A DNA stretch of 64,000 bases from Orenia metallireducens (GTDB lineage Bacteria > Bacillota > Halanaerobiia > Halobacteroidales > Halobacteroidaceae), in contig NZ_PVNB01000005.1 of NCBI RefSeq assembly GCF_003001995.1, forward strand, positions 62,001 through 126,000. Reading direction: 5' to 3'. Shown here piece after piece: positions 16,800 to 25,847 of the stretch. Position 1 is the first letter of the stretch. Each line of letters opens with the position of its first letter. Position numbers and translations under genes: made by a program. A model generated the notes under the pieces. The model was not told the DNA's origin, did not search any database, and saw only the letters and a list, made by a program, of their open reading frames with translations.

Positions 16800-18506
16800 T
16801 TAGACTCTAAATTGAGAGATCAACTTCTCTAGTCTTTCTGACTTACTATCTAAGTCCATAGATATATCAGAAATTGAACGTGAAATATCTTCCAAGTCAT
16901 AAACTACCTTAACCACTTCTCCAGCACTAGATGCCAAATCATGGGTTGCAGCACTTGTCTGTTCCATTTGCAAGGCTGTCTCGTTAGTAGCCTCTTTAAT
17001 ACCTTCAAAAGCCTTACCTGCTCTATTAATAACCTCTTCCCCATTTTCTACTTCTTTAGTACCCTTTTGAATCGCTTCCACAGCTTTATCTGATTCATCC
17101 TGAGTCTCTTTAATCAGACCATGTATCTTATCAGCAGCCTCAGATGACTGACTTGCTAAATCTCTAATTTCATCTGCTACCACCGCAAAGCCTCTACCAG
17201 CATCTCCAGCTCTAGCAGCTTCAATAGCTGCATTTAAAGCTAATAAATTTGTCTGTTCTGAAATTGCAGTAATTAATTGGACAATCTCTCCAATCTGTAA
17301 AGACTTCTTGTCCAAATTACCAATTACCTCAACCGACTCTTGGACTGTCATTTTAATATTTGTCATCTGTTCTACAACCATTTTAATCGCTTTATTACCT
17401 TCAACAACAATATTTTTGGTCTCTTCAGCCATAGATGCTACCTCTTCACTATTAGCAGATACTTCTTCAGTAGATGCAGAGATTCTATTTACTTGATCTA
17501 AGGTAGAATCAACATCTTCAGTAAAATCTTCTAAGCTAACCGATAAATCTCTACTAGATGAATTAAGACTATTAATAACAGCTTTGACCTCATTAATCAT
17601 TGTAGACTGCTTTTTAGCCATTTGATTAAAACTTGTAGCTAGCTCACCTAACTCATCTTTTCTCTTAATATCAAGAGATGTAGTAAAATCACCTTCAGCC
17701 ATCCTCCTCATACCTTCAGTAGCACTTTTAATTGGCTTAGATAAATTTTGTGAAATTTTAATAGCAAGCACAGTAACTATTATTATAGAAACGATTCCAA
17801 ACAAGGTAATCATATTCCTAACCTTACTAGCAGTAGCGATAATAGCATTCTCTTTAGCCTCTACCACCAATGTCCAGTTATATGAGGCTATCTTGGCATA
17901 AGCACCTATATACTTTACACCCTTCTCTTCTCTATTGAAATATCCTGTAGCAGCAATTCTTGCCATAACCGTTGAAGAGTTATCTTCATTATGTCCATTA
18001 CTAATTTCTTTAGCTTGGGCAATATTATTTTTGAAAAAATTACTCTCTCCATAATTACTTACCTTATTCTCACCATCACTATGCTGTAAAACCTTTCCAT
18101 CTGTATCAAGTAGGTATATATTACCTGTTAAATTTAAGGCTTTAAAGACTTCATTATAATTATTTTCAACTTCCTCAGCAATATCAGTCATTGTCATAAA
18201 AAAGACCATCTCTGGCTTTAGACTATCTACCCGCATATTGCTCTTTGTAACCTTATCTTCAATTGTCTTATGAACCCTTGAAGCTGCAGAGCGAGAGATC
18301 ATCATCAATTGTTTTTTAGATGTATCTAGTAATGAATCTCTAAAATAAAAATAAGAGAAACTACCTACTGCTAAGGTAACCCCTAGAGTAATAGCCAATA
18401 AAATTCCTAAAATCCTATTAAAAATACTACCAGACTTAAGTTTATTAACTACTTTAACCTCTTTTACTACCTCTTTATTATTAACCTCAGCCTCTTTTTC
18501 AGGCAT
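16800..18506 (-). CDS. Methyl-accepting chemotaxis protein
   Basis: A 568-residue chemoreceptor. A 25-residue charged cytoplasmic tail precedes TM1 (about 32-52). The extracytoplasmic CACHE-like sensor runs to about 225 ([19 protein letters not shown], then [20 protein letters not shown]). TM2 is at about 232-250, HAMP at about 252-305 ([17 protein letters not shown]), and the signalling domain follows with tip [22 protein letters not shown] start, SD AAGGGAG. The upstream 0.55 kb is a decayed copy of this gene's N-terminal half. It is convergent with cheR. Confidence 0.94.
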   Translation of the reverse strand: MPEKEAEVNNKEVVKEVKVVNKLKSGSIFNRILGILLAITLGVTLAVGSFSYFYFRDSLLDTSKKQLMMISRSAASRVHKTIEDKVTKSNMRVDSLKPEMVFFMTMTDIAEEVENNYNEVFKALNLTGNIYLLDTDGKVLQHSDGENKVSNYGESNFFKNNIAQAKEISNGHNEDNSSTVMARIAATGYFNREEKGVKYIGAYAKIASYNWTLVVEAKENAIIATASKVRNMITLFGIVSIIIVTVLAIKISQNLSKPIKSATEGMRRMAEGDFTTSLDIKRKDELGELATSFNQMAKKQSTMINEVKAVINSLNSSSRDLSVSLEDFTEDVDSTLDQVNRISASTEEVSANSEEVASMAEETKNIVVEGNKAIKMVVEQMTNIKMTVQESVEVIGNLDKKSLQIGEIVQLITAISEQTNLLALNAAIEAARAGDAGRGFAVVADEIRDLASQSSEAADKIHGLIKETQDESDKAVEAIQKGTKEVENGEEVINRAGKAFEGIKEATNETALQMEQTSAATHDLASSAGEVVKVVYDLEDISRSISDISMDLDSKSERLEKLISQFRV

Positions 18507-18594
18507 TAAACCAACTCCCTTGTGTTAAAGTATTTATTGTTATTATAAACTTGTATTAATTATACAATTTATTTCTTTTTATTGTATTAATTAA

Positions 18595-19140
18595 TTCTAC
18601 TAGTAGCATTTTTAATTGAATTAAATAAAGCCTTTGAAACTTTAACAACAATTAAAATAGCTATTGTTGTAGAAATAATTCTAAACAAGATAATTATATT
18701 TATGACCTTAGCTGCAAGTAGTTGCTCTACCACTAATATTCCATCATAAACAGCTATATCTCTTTATTTAAGCAATCGATAGAAACGATTTCATTGATAG
18801 CAGATTGAGAGCGATATTGATAGTAAAGATTATTATCTCTTTAATTCTTGCAATATTATTCTTGAAGAAATAATAATCTACATAATTACTTATTTCATTT
18901 TTTCATCACTATACTGCATGTTGATAAAATATATCACCTATTAAGTTTAACAAATTCAATATAATTCTTCTGAACTCCATTATACCTATACTCAGTTATA
19001 GCCATAATCTAAACTATCTACTCTCAGATTACTATTTATAATTTTTCCTATACTTATTTTATAGTCATTTAAAGCCACAAAACCGAATGTCATCATCTTT
19101 AACATCTTTATCGGTCATCGCACTAGCTTCTTTATATTAA
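18595..19140 (-). pseudogene. Decayed duplicate of a chemoreceptor N-terminal region
   Basis: The segment aligns by eye with the N-terminal half of the adjacent chemoreceptor gene (about 17710-18500). Shared blocks include GCAATATTATT-TTGAA, CATAATTACTTA, TCATCACTAT and AATTAAAATAGC-type stretches in the same order. The reading frame is broken by many stops and indels, and the HAMP and signalling parts are absent. Only the N-terminal, transmembrane and start of the linker are recognisable. It fills most of the 759-bp gap between the chemoreceptor and rex. Confidence 0.7.
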
Positions 19141-19265
19141 AGCAATTATTATTATAAAAACTTATAATACTTGTAAAAATCTGTTTTTCTTCTTTTATTT
19201 AGATAATTCCACATTTATCTTTATAATCCTTCTTTGTACATAATTATTTTTCAATATATATAATA

Positions 19266-19889
19266 TTAATTGGATAGGTAATATGATAAACTGATTAATC
19301 CTATAGATAAATCTTCATCACGTACCTTTATATCCTCTGATACCCTTAAATGTATAGGTGCAAAGTTCCAAATTGCTTTTATTCCCCCATCTATTAATTC
19401 ATCTGCCACCTGTTGAGCCACTTCTGAGGGAACAGCAATAATTCCTATTCTAATATCATTATCTGTTACCACTCTTCTTAGTTCCTTCATAGAGTAAACT
19501 TGTGCATTTCCTAAATTACTTTTTACCTTATCAGGATCAATATCTAGAACATAACTTATATCTAGCCCAAGCTTCTTAAATCCACCATAATTGACTAATG
19601 CTTGCCCTAGATTACCTGCCCCAACAAGAACAACTTCCCAATTATTATCTAAACCTAAAATTCTTTCTAAATTCTTCATTAAATCACTTACTTCATAACC
19701 TACACCTCTTCGACCAAATTCACCATAATAAGATAAATCCTTTCTAACTTGAGTTGAAGGAATTCCTAAGCCATCTCCTAACTCTTTAGAAGAGATAACC
19801 TCTACACCTTGGCTGTCCATCTTCTGTAAATAACGGTAATAAAGCGGTAACCTCTCAACAGTTGTAGCAGGTGTCGTTATATTCTTCAT
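19266..19889 (-). CDS. rex: Redox-sensing transcriptional repressor Rex
   Basis: A 207-residue Rex. It represses fermentation and electron-transport genes and is released by NADH. The N-terminal winged helix spans about 1-85 (VERLPLYYRYLQKM, 'ISSKELGDGLGIPSTQVRKDLSYYGEFGRRGVGY'). The Rossmann domain has the GAGNLGQAL dinucleotide loop and a DIDPDKV motif, and a swapped C-terminal helix ends the protein. I chose the ATG at 19889. A GTG four codons upstream (19901) lies only 1 nt from the SD AAGGAG. No TTGTGAN-type Rex site was recognised upstream. Confidence 0.96.
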   Translation of the reverse strand: MKNITTPATTVERLPLYYRYLQKMDSQGVEVISSKELGDGLGIPSTQVRKDLSYYGEFGRRGVGYEVSDLMKNLERILGLDNNWEVVLVGAGNLGQALVNYGGFKKLGLDISYVLDIDPDKVKSNLGNAQVYSMKELRRVVTDNDIRIGIIAVPSEVAQQVADELIDGGIKAIWNFAPIHLRVSEDIKVRDEDLSIGLISLSYYLSN

Positions 19890-20049
19890 TTTATAATCCA
19901 CTCTCCTTTTAAAATATTACTAATATTATTAAACCTTTAATTATATACTAATATTCAGTTGTAAATTAGTCTATCTTATAACTTGACTAACCTCTAATTT
20001 TATTATAATCTTAAAGTTAAGTATGGTCAAATTAAAGGAGGAAATAATA

Positions 20050-20838
20050 ATGAATTCTAGCTATCTTAGTCCAATCGCTTTTAAACTAGGTCCTTTAAAA
20101 GTTCATTGGTATGGAATCATTATGGCATCTGCCGTATTAATAGGTTTGATTCTAGCTAGCAATGAAGCTAAAAGAAAGAAGATAAATCCTGATTTGATTT
20201 TAGATTTAGTAATTTGGGCAATTCCCTTTGCAATTATTGGGGCACGCACTTATTATGTAATTTTTGAATGGGATTATTATAAATATAACCCCTCTCAAAT
20301 AATTAAGATCTGGCAAGGTGGCATAGCTATACATGGTGCTTTAATTGGATCTATTATTGCTGCAATAATATTTACTAAAAAACATAAAATAAGATTTTGG
20401 GAAGTAGCCGATATAGCTGCTCCTAGTTTAATCTTAGGACAAGCTATTGGCCGATGGGGTAATTTTATGAACCAAGAAGCTCATGGTGGTCCTGTAAGTA
20501 GGTCATTTTTAGAGTCATTACATCTACCTAAATGGATTATAGAACAGATGAATATTAATGGTACTTATTATCATCCTACCTTCTTATATGAATCTATCTG
20601 GAACCTAATGATCTTCTCATTTCTATTCTTCTTCTGGAAGAAGAGGGATTTTTTAAAGAATGGGGAAATCTTCTTAACCTATATTAGCTTATACTCAATT
20701 GGACGGTTCTTCATTGAGGGAATGAGAACGGATAGCTTAATGATTGGTCCTTTAAGGATGGCACAATTAATCAGTATTTTCATTATTATAGTTTCTATTG
20801 CTATTAGCTACTATAGACGGATTTTAAAGAAAAGTTAA
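20050..20838 (+). CDS. lgt: Phosphatidylglycerol:prolipoprotein diacylglyceryl transferase Lgt
   Basis: A 262-residue polytopic inner-membrane enzyme. It moves diacylglycerol from phosphatidylglycerol to the lipobox Cys of prolipoproteins. The Lgt signature [14 protein letters not shown] is present, with the N-terminal HWYGI motif, '[11 protein letters not shown]' and about seven membrane segments. The start is ATG at 20050, 8 nt after SD AAAGGAGG. An ATG 9 codons earlier precedes the SD and is rejected. It feeds the lipoproteins seen in this window and fits the Lol-like operon. A terminator follows at 20854. Confidence 0.97.
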   Translation: MNSSYLSPIAFKLGPLKVHWYGIIMASAVLIGLILASNEAKRKKINPDLILDLVIWAIPFAIIGARTYYVIFEWDYYKYNPSQIIKIWQGGIAIHGALIGSIIAAIIFTKKHKIRFWEVADIAAPSLILGQAIGRWGNFMNQEAHGGPVSRSFLESLHLPKWIIEQMNINGTYYHPTFLYESIWNLMIFSFLFFFWKKRDFLKNGEIFLTYISLYSIGRFFIEGMRTDSLMIGPLRMAQLISIFIIIVSIAISYYRRILKKS

Positions 20839-20853
20839 ATTTTTTGCTATATT

Positions 20854-20884
20854 GAATTTAGGGTGATACCCTAAATTCTTTTTT
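20854..20884 (+). terminator. lgt terminator
   Basis: GAATTTAGGGT-GAT-ACCCTAAATTC is a perfect 11-bp stem followed by seven Ts. It lies 16 bp after the lgt stop. Confidence 0.9.
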
Positions 20885-20952
20885 ATATGATATCGTTTTA
20901 GAGAGAGATTAAGACGTATTTTATTATATTATATATATTGATTTTGTTGTAG

Positions 20953-20972
20953 GGTCTGGTCGCGACCAGACT
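20953..20972. repeat. GC-rich palindrome upstream of P1 peptidase gene
   Basis: GTCTGGTCG is followed directly by CGACCAGAC (20954-20971), an 18-bp perfect palindrome with a GC-rich core in AT-rich surroundings. It sits about 70 bp before the start codon at 21040. It may be an operator or part of a dispersed repeat; no other copy is in this window. Confidence 0.5.
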
Positions 20973-21039
20973 CTATATAAATACAAGAATATATCCATAT
21001 TACATTATAAAACAATAAAAAATTATAAAGGAGGTTATT

Positions 21040-21957
21040 ATGAAAGACTATATTACCGATGTTCCAGGGATCAAGGTTGGACATCAAGATAATAAGAAAG
21101 GAATGACAGGCTGTACAGTTATCTTAGCTGATGAAGGTGCTGTAGCTGGGGTGGATGTCCGAGGTTCAGCGCCAGGAACCCGTGAAACCGATTTATTATC
21201 ACCTATTAATATGATAGAGAAGGTCAATGCTGTTTTACTCTCAGGAGGAAGTGCCTTTGGTTTAGCTGCTGCTGATGGAGTTATGGCCGCCTTAGAAGAG
21301 GAGGATAGAGGTTTTGATGTAGGCGTTACTAAAGTACCTATAGTCCCTGCTGCTGTGCTCTTTGATTTAACTGTAGGTGACCATACAATTCGCCCTGATT
21401 ATCAGATGGGCTATGAAGCTGCTAAGCTTGCTTCTAATAAAGAGAGTCGTTTGGGCAAGGTTGGTGTAGGGATGGGCTGTACAGTAGGTAAATTATTAGG
21501 TCCTAAGCAGGCTACCCCAAGTGGACTGGGAAGTGCTAGTATCAGATTAAAGGATGAGATATACATAGGTGCCCTTGTAGCTGTCAATGCCTTTGGAGAT
21601 ATATTTGACCAAGAAGGAAGAGTCATAGCTGGATGTAAGGGCGAAGATGGCAGGTTTATAAATACATATGAAGCCATGAAAGAACACCAAGTAAAAGGAT
21701 TTGGTCAAAATACTACCATCGGGGTTATTGCAACCAATGCCAAGCTAAGCAAGACAGAGGCTACAAAAATAGCCCAAGTAGCTCATAATGGTTATGCAAA
21801 GCATATCAACCCTGTCCATACTATGTTGGATGGAGATACTATCTTTGCTATGAGCACTGGGCATAAAAGTATCGATATTAATTTATTGGCTACTGCTGCT
21901 AGTGAAGTAATGGGAAGAGCAATTATAAAAGCAATTCAAGCTGTCAAACTGGATTAA
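21040..21957 (+). CDS. P1 family peptidase (DmpA/NylC-like N-terminal nucleophile hydrolase)
   Basis: A 305-residue S58/P1-family hydrolase. These enzymes self-cleave to expose a Ser or Thr nucleophile and act on D-amino-acid amides, beta-peptides or nylon oligomers. The N-terminal '[20 protein letters not shown]', '[13 protein letters not shown]' and '[17 protein letters not shown]' blocks are typical. The cleavage site is N-T-T-I-G-V at about residue 227, with Thr as the presumed nucleophile, as in NylC. The natural substrate is unknown. ATG start, SD AAAGGAGG. The stop overlaps the convergent tdk stop by 4 bp. Confidence 0.9.
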   Translation: MKDYITDVPGIKVGHQDNKKGMTGCTVILADEGAVAGVDVRGSAPGTRETDLLSPINMIEKVNAVLLSGGSAFGLAAADGVMAALEEEDRGFDVGVTKVPIVPAAVLFDLTVGDHTIRPDYQMGYEAAKLASNKESRLGKVGVGMGCTVGKLLGPKQATPSGLGSASIRLKDEIYIGALVAVNAFGDIFDQEGRVIAGCKGEDGRFINTYEAMKEHQVKGFGQNTTIGVIATNAKLSKTEATKIAQVAHNGYAKHINPVHTMLDGDTIFAMSTGHKSIDINLLATAASEVMGRAIIKAIQAVKLD

Positions 21958-22592
21958 TCCTTCTTTAATTCATGGCAAGCACGACAACGGGGCTCATACT
22001 TCTCATCCCTTCGGGGATTAACATCCCACTTCGTGGCAGAACCTGTACCTACTACCACTATTGGGTCATTAATACTTGCTGGCTTGCCATCAATCAACCT
22101 CTGGTTTCTAGTAGCTGGATTAGAGCATTTAACACATACAGCATGTAATTTACTAACATACTCTGCCCTAGCCATCAATTCTGGTATAGGTCCAAAGCCT
22201 CTACCAGCAAAATCAGTATCTAACCCAGCTATAATTACCCGATAGCCCTTTTCTGCTAATTCATCAGCTAGTGGAACAATTTCATCAGAAAAAAACTGTC
22301 CTTCATCAATAGCCACAACATCTATCTTTTTTTGCTGGCTCTCTTCTTTAATTATTCTTCTAATCTGCTTAACATTATCAACAATCTGAGCCTTGATAGT
22401 AATACCATTATGTGTTGCTACTGCTGTATCACTATACCTATTATCTATACTTGGCTTAAAGACCAATACTTCCTGTTTAGCAATTACAGCTCTTTCTATT
22501 CTCCTAATCAATTCACTGCTCTTACCTGAAAACATTACTCCTGTCACCACTTCTACCCACCCAGTATTGACACATCCATAGTACCCATGCAT
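21954..22592 (-). CDS. tdk: Thymidine kinase
   Basis: A 212-residue type II thymidine kinase. It phosphorylates thymidine to dTMP in the salvage pathway. The P-loop is [11 protein letters not shown] (about 18-28), the catalytic Glu is in AIDEGQFF, the nucleoside lasso contains [11 protein letters not shown], and the four zinc cysteines are CVKC and CRAC. It has the GTGSATKW stretch near the C-terminus. ATG start with SD GGGAGG 9 nt upstream. It ends 4 bp inside the convergent P1 peptidase gene. Confidence 0.97.
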   Translation of the reverse strand: MHGYYGCVNTGWVEVVTGVMFSGKSSELIRRIERAVIAKQEVLVFKPSIDNRYSDTAVATHNGITIKAQIVDNVKQIRRIIKEESQQKKIDVVAIDEGQFFSDEIVPLADELAEKGYRVIIAGLDTDFAGRGFGPIPELMARAEYVSKLHAVCVKCSNPATRNQRLIDGKPASINDPIVVVGTGSATKWDVNPRRDEKYEPRCRACHELKKD

Positions 22593-22784
22593 CTAAATAG
22601 CCTCCCTCTTTCTTGATAATTATTAAATATTCTTAATCTATAAAGAAAATAATTCTTGAAAAATCTAAAAACTACTAAAAATTATATATTAAAATTAAAA
22701 AAAGTTACTCTTTTACTGAGCAACTTAAATATCGAATTTATCTCTGTTATAATTATATGTAGTTTTAATTCAAATAATCTAAAA

Positions 22785-22860
22785 TGGTGGCAAAACCCGG
22801 ACTTGAACCGGGGACACGAGGATTTTCAATCCTCTGCTCTACCGACTGAGCTATTTCGCC
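22785..22860 (-). tRNA. tRNA-Phe (GAA)
   Basis: 76 nt including encoded CCA. The anticodon arm is GAGGA-TTGAAAA-TCCTC, so the anticodon is GAA. The D-arm (GCTCAG...GAGC) and T-arm with GGTTCAAGTCC are regular. Last tRNA of the five-gene operon. Confidence 0.97.
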
Positions 22861-22892
22861 AAAATTATAAATTAATTTATCAAAAAATAAAA

Positions 22893-22969
22893 TGGCGAGG
22901 ATGACGAGACTCGAACTCGCGACCTCCGGCGTGACAGGCCGGCGTGGTAACCAACTCCACCACATCCCC
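22893..22969 (-). tRNA. tRNA-Asp (GTC)
   Basis: 77 nt including CCA. The anticodon arm is GCCGGC-CTGTCAC-GCCGG, giving GTC. The acceptor stem GGGGATG pairs with CATCCTC (one G-U). Fourth gene of the tRNA operon. Confidence 0.97.
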
Positions 22970-22971
22970 GT

Positions 22972-23063
22972 ATTGTTAGCTTTTTACTTCTAGCTGTTGG
23001 CCTCTGGCTAAATCTTTAAAATCTGACTAGAAGCTAATAGCCAGTAGCTAATGGCTAAATAAA
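22972..23063. repeat. Spacer with short-period AGTAGCTA-like repeats (tRNA-Val to tRNA-Asp)
   Basis: The spacer is built from variants of AGCTAATAGCCAGTAGCTA and their partial complements (TAGCTGTTGGCCTCTGGCTA), so it can fold into an imperfect hairpin. It closely resembles the spacer at 23307-23402, down to the shared end TAGCTAAATAAATGG. Confidence 0.7.
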
Positions 23064-23139
23064 TGGTGGGCGAAACAGGACTTGAACCTGTGACCCCCTG
23101 CTTGTAAGGCAGGTGCTCTCCCAACTGAGCTATTCGCCC
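23064..23139 (-). tRNA. tRNA-Val (TAC)
   Basis: 76 nt including CCA. The anticodon arm CCTGC-CTTACAA-GCAGG gives TAC. Acceptor GGGCGAA pairs with TTCGCCC. Third gene of the tRNA operon. Confidence 0.97.
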
Positions 23140-23230
23140 TTATTAGTTGATAGTGTATAGTTTATAGTGGATAGTAAAATCTTTTGAACTTAACTATCAA
23201 TTATCAACTATCAACTGTTAACTTTATTTT
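23140..23230. repeat. Spacer with short-period ACTATCAA repeats (tRNA-Glu to tRNA-Val)
   Basis: One arm has GATAGTGTATAGTTTATAG, the other AACTATCAATTATCAACTA, so the arms are complementary. It is the same architecture as the neighbouring spacers, but with a different repeat word. Confidence 0.7.
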
Positions 23231-23306
23231 TGGTACCCCCAAGGGGATTCGAACCCCTGTCGCTGGGATGAAAACCCAGTATCCTAGGCCACTAGACGAT
23301 GGGGGC
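23231..23306 (-). tRNA. tRNA-Glu (TTC)
   Basis: 76 nt including CCA. The anticodon arm CTGGG-TTTTCAT-CCCAG gives TTC. Acceptor GCCCCCA pairs with TGGGGGT. Second gene of the tRNA operon. Confidence 0.96.
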
Positions 23307-23402
23307 CTAGATTAGTTGCTAGCTGTCAGCTGCTGGTTTCTGGCTTAAATCTTTAAAGATTCAGGCTAAAAATTAATAGCCAGTAGCTAGTAGCTAAATA
23401 AA
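23307..23402. repeat. Spacer with short-period AGTAGCTA-like repeats (tRNA-Lys to tRNA-Glu)
   Basis: Homologous to the 22972-23063 spacer. Blocks TAGCTGTCAGCTGCTGG and AATAGCCAGTAGCTAGTAG are partly complementary and form an imperfect hairpin in the primary transcript. Confidence 0.7.
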
Positions 23403-23478
23403 TGGTGAGCCATGGAGGATTTGAACCTCCGACACCCTGATTAAAAGTCAGGTGCTCTACCGACTGAGCTAATGGCCC
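23403..23478 (-). tRNA. tRNA-Lys (TTT)
   Basis: 76 nt including CCA. The anticodon arm CCTGA-CTTTTAA-TCAGG gives TTT. First gene of the operon, 10 nt after the predicted transcription start. Confidence 0.97.
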
Positions 23479-23494
23479 TCACTCACATTTATAA

Positions 23495-23523
23495 ATAATA
23501 CACTATATCTAATAGCTTGTCAA
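23495..23523 (-). promoter_or_regulatory. Promoter of the tRNA operon
   Basis: On the minus strand TTGACA (23523-23518), a 17-bp spacer and TATTAT (23500-23495). Transcription would start near 23488, just before tRNA-Lys. Confidence 0.85.
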
Positions 23524-23609
23524 TACTTTTTTATAAAATATTTAGTTTATACTTTAAGCGATATATTTATGCATAATTTTAAGTTAATTTTTATTAGTAA
23601 ATTATAGTT

Positions 23610-24458
23610 TTAACCTTTAGTAGCACCAGCAGAAAGTCCATGTACATAATATCTTTGCATAGATAAGAATACAATCATAATTGGAACAGCTGCTAATACA
23701 GCTCCTGCAGAGAACAATGTCCAATCATTATTAAACTGGCTATTAATCATATTATATAACCCTACTGCCAAAGTCTGCTTCTCTGGACTTCTTAAAACAA
23801 GGGCTGCCATAACAAAATCGTTAAATGGGTTGATGAAGTTCATCATCGCTACAACCGCTAACATCGGCTTAGCTAATGGTAGCATAATCTGCCAGAAGAT
23901 TCTAAAGCGATCAGCACCATCAATCTTAGCAGCCTCTACTAAACTAGATGGAATAGTATCAAAATAACCTTTGATCATCCATGTAGAGAAGGGAACTGCT
24001 CCACCTAAATAAACCAATAATAGACCTAAATGAGTGTCTAATAGCCCAAACATATTCAACAATACATAAATAGCTACCATAGACATAATCCCAGGAAACA
24101 TTTGAATAACTAAAAACGTCATTAATCCATACTTTCTTCCCCAGAATCTTGTCTTTGAGAAAACGTATGCAGTAAGAGAAGTTAACAATACTGCAAAGAA
24201 AGAATTTAAGGCACCGATTTTAATACTATTTATATACCACTTAACATAATGATACTCCTTAGTAGTCAGTATATCTTTAAAGTTCTTAAGACTTGCATTT
24301 TCAGGAATCAAACTTGAACTATACAAACTATTGCTAGGATTTAAAGCAGAACCTACAATCCAGATAGCTGGATATAATGCTGCTACAATCGCAATAGCAA
24401 TTATAGTATAACAAAAGATTAAACCAATTTGACTTCGTTTTTCTTGTCCTAAACTCAT
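23610..24458 (-). CDS. malG: Maltose/maltodextrin ABC transporter permease MalG
   Basis: A 282-residue inner-membrane permease of the CUT1 sugar family with six membrane segments. The EAA loop that docks on the ATPase is EAAKIDGADRFRIFWQIMLP (about 185-204). The C-terminus 'YYVHGLSAGATKG' is the typical MalG ending. The ATG start has SD GAGGAG and lies 2 bp after the malF stop. No MsmK/MalK ATPase is in the operon, so a shared ATPase encoded elsewhere must power it. Confidence 0.93.
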   Translation of the reverse strand: MSLGQEKRSQIGLIFCYTIIAIAIVAALYPAIWIVGSALNPSNSLYSSSLIPENASLKNFKDILTTKEYHYVKWYINSIKIGALNSFFAVLLTSLTAYVFSKTRFWGRKYGLMTFLVIQMFPGIMSMVAIYVLLNMFGLLDTHLGLLLVYLGGAVPFSTWMIKGYFDTIPSSLVEAAKIDGADRFRIFWQIMLPLAKPMLAVVAMMNFINPFNDFVMAALVLRSPEKQTLAVGLYNMINSQFNNDWTLFSAGAVLAAVPIMIVFLSMQRYYVHGLSAGATKG

Positions 24459-24460
24459 TA

Positions 24461-25762
24461 TTAACTCAACTCCTCTTCTTTAAAGGAATTTGTTCTTCTA
24501 AATTGATAAATACTAAATCCTGCAACTACGATAAAGATCAGGATTGAAATAGCCGCAGCATAGTTCCATTTTAATTTATCCATAGTCAATTTATATACCC
24601 ACGAAATAAGGATATCTGTTCCTCCAGCACCTTGATAACCAAATTGAGGAGGATTACCGTTATTCAACAGATAGATAATTCCAAAGTTATTAAATTGGAA
24701 AGCAAACTGCATAATCATCAAAGGAGCAATCTGTCTTAATACCAATGGTAATGTAATTCCTGTGAATTTCTGAACAACACTAGCCCCATCAACTTCAGCG
24801 GCTTCATATAAAGATTCTGGAATACTCTGTAGAACTCCTGAACATAATGCCATAACAAAGGGGAATGATAACCATAGATTAACAAGTAACACACTTATTC
24901 TAGCCCACATAATATCTTCTAACCAAGGGATTTTGTCTATACCGATAATTGCCAATAATTTGTTAACTTGACCAAAATTATAGTTCAACAACCCTCTCCA
25001 AATTAGCATAGAAACGAAAGCAGGAATAGCCCAAGGTATCATCAAAATAGTTCTTAAGATGTTTCTTCCTTTAATTTTCTTATGATTTAGAACAACAGCT
25101 AGAAATAGTCCTAAAGCAAAGATACTAACTGTAGATGATATTGTCCAAATAACTGTCCAAGAGAATACCTTAATAAAGGTCATTCTCCATGTAGATAAAG
25201 TCATGATATCTCTAAAGTTTTGGAATCCAACCCATTCAATTAGTTTAGCAGGTGGGGAATGATATAAATCATAACTAGTAAAAGCTAATAAAACAGAGAA
25301 GATTAATGGAAAAATAGTCGCAATGAATAACATAATCATACCTGGACTTATAGCAATATAAGGAAAACCAATCTCCATCATATTTTTAATAGAATCTTTA
25401 AAGCTAGGTACCTCTTCACCATTATCTATCTTTTTACCATTATTATATGCATCAACTATATTAAAAACATGAATACCTATTGCAACTAATAATAATACAA
25501 CACTTACAATACCATAAATCATCATAAAGATAGAATGATCTACTTCAGGGTTACTTCCTAAAGTAATCAAACCTTTAATATTTTCTATAAAATAACTTGG
25601 GCTCTGGAACCAAAAAGAAATATAATAAAGAAGAAATATAGCCCCTTTTACGTATTGACCATTTAAAAATTGTCCTAATCCCATAACTACAGTCGACAAT
25701 ATTGCACTATTTCTTGCTTGATTACTACCTACTCCAACATTTGTGCTAGTTTCTGACCTCAC
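24461..25762 (-). CDS. malF: Maltose/maltodextrin ABC transporter permease MalF
   Basis: A 433-residue permease partner of MalG. The first 130 residues contain extra membrane segments (MGLGQFLNGQYVKGAIFLLY, then two more), as in MalC/MalF of Firmicutes. The binding-protein-dependent transport domain follows, with EAA loop EAAEVDGASVVQKFTGITLP (about 325-345). GTG start with SD AAAGGAGG 7 nt upstream. It lies 85 bp after malE; the gap contains a strong hairpin. Confidence 0.92.
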   Translation of the reverse strand: MRSETSTNVGVGSNQARNSAILSTVVMGLGQFLNGQYVKGAIFLLYYISFWFQSPSYFIENIKGLITLGSNPEVDHSIFMMIYGIVSVVLLLVAIGIHVFNIVDAYNNGKKIDNGEEVPSFKDSIKNMMEIGFPYIAISPGMIMLFIATIFPLIFSVLLAFTSYDLYHSPPAKLIEWVGFQNFRDIMTLSTWRMTFIKVFSWTVIWTISSTVSIFALGLFLAVVLNHKKIKGRNILRTILMIPWAIPAFVSMLIWRGLLNYNFGQVNKLLAIIGIDKIPWLEDIMWARISVLLVNLWLSFPFVMALCSGVLQSIPESLYEAAEVDGASVVQKFTGITLPLVLRQIAPLMIMQFAFQFNNFGIIYLLNNGNPPQFGYQGAGGTDILISWVYKLTMDKLKWNYAAAISILIFIVVAGFSIYQFRRTNSFKEEELS

Positions 25763-25793
25763 AGAAAAACCTCCTTTTATTCATAATTACAAA

Positions 25794-25829
25794 TTCTAGC
25801 CTTACATTTACCCAAATGTAAGGCTAGAA
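25794..25829 (-). other. malE-malF intergenic hairpin
   Basis: A 16-bp perfect stem (TTCTAGCCTTACATTT with its reverse complement) and a 4-nt loop, 18 bp after malE stop. The following minus-strand sequence is TTTGTAATT, a weak U-tract. It probably stabilises malE mRNA or partly terminates, lowering malFG relative to malE. Confidence 0.7.
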
Positions 25830-25847
25830 AGATTTCTATCGAAATTA

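Noticed and set aside
22972-23402. Repeated spacers between tRNAs looked like a CRISPR-like array at first sight.
   Set aside because: No constant direct repeat with unique spacers, and the repeats are degenerate and self-complementary.
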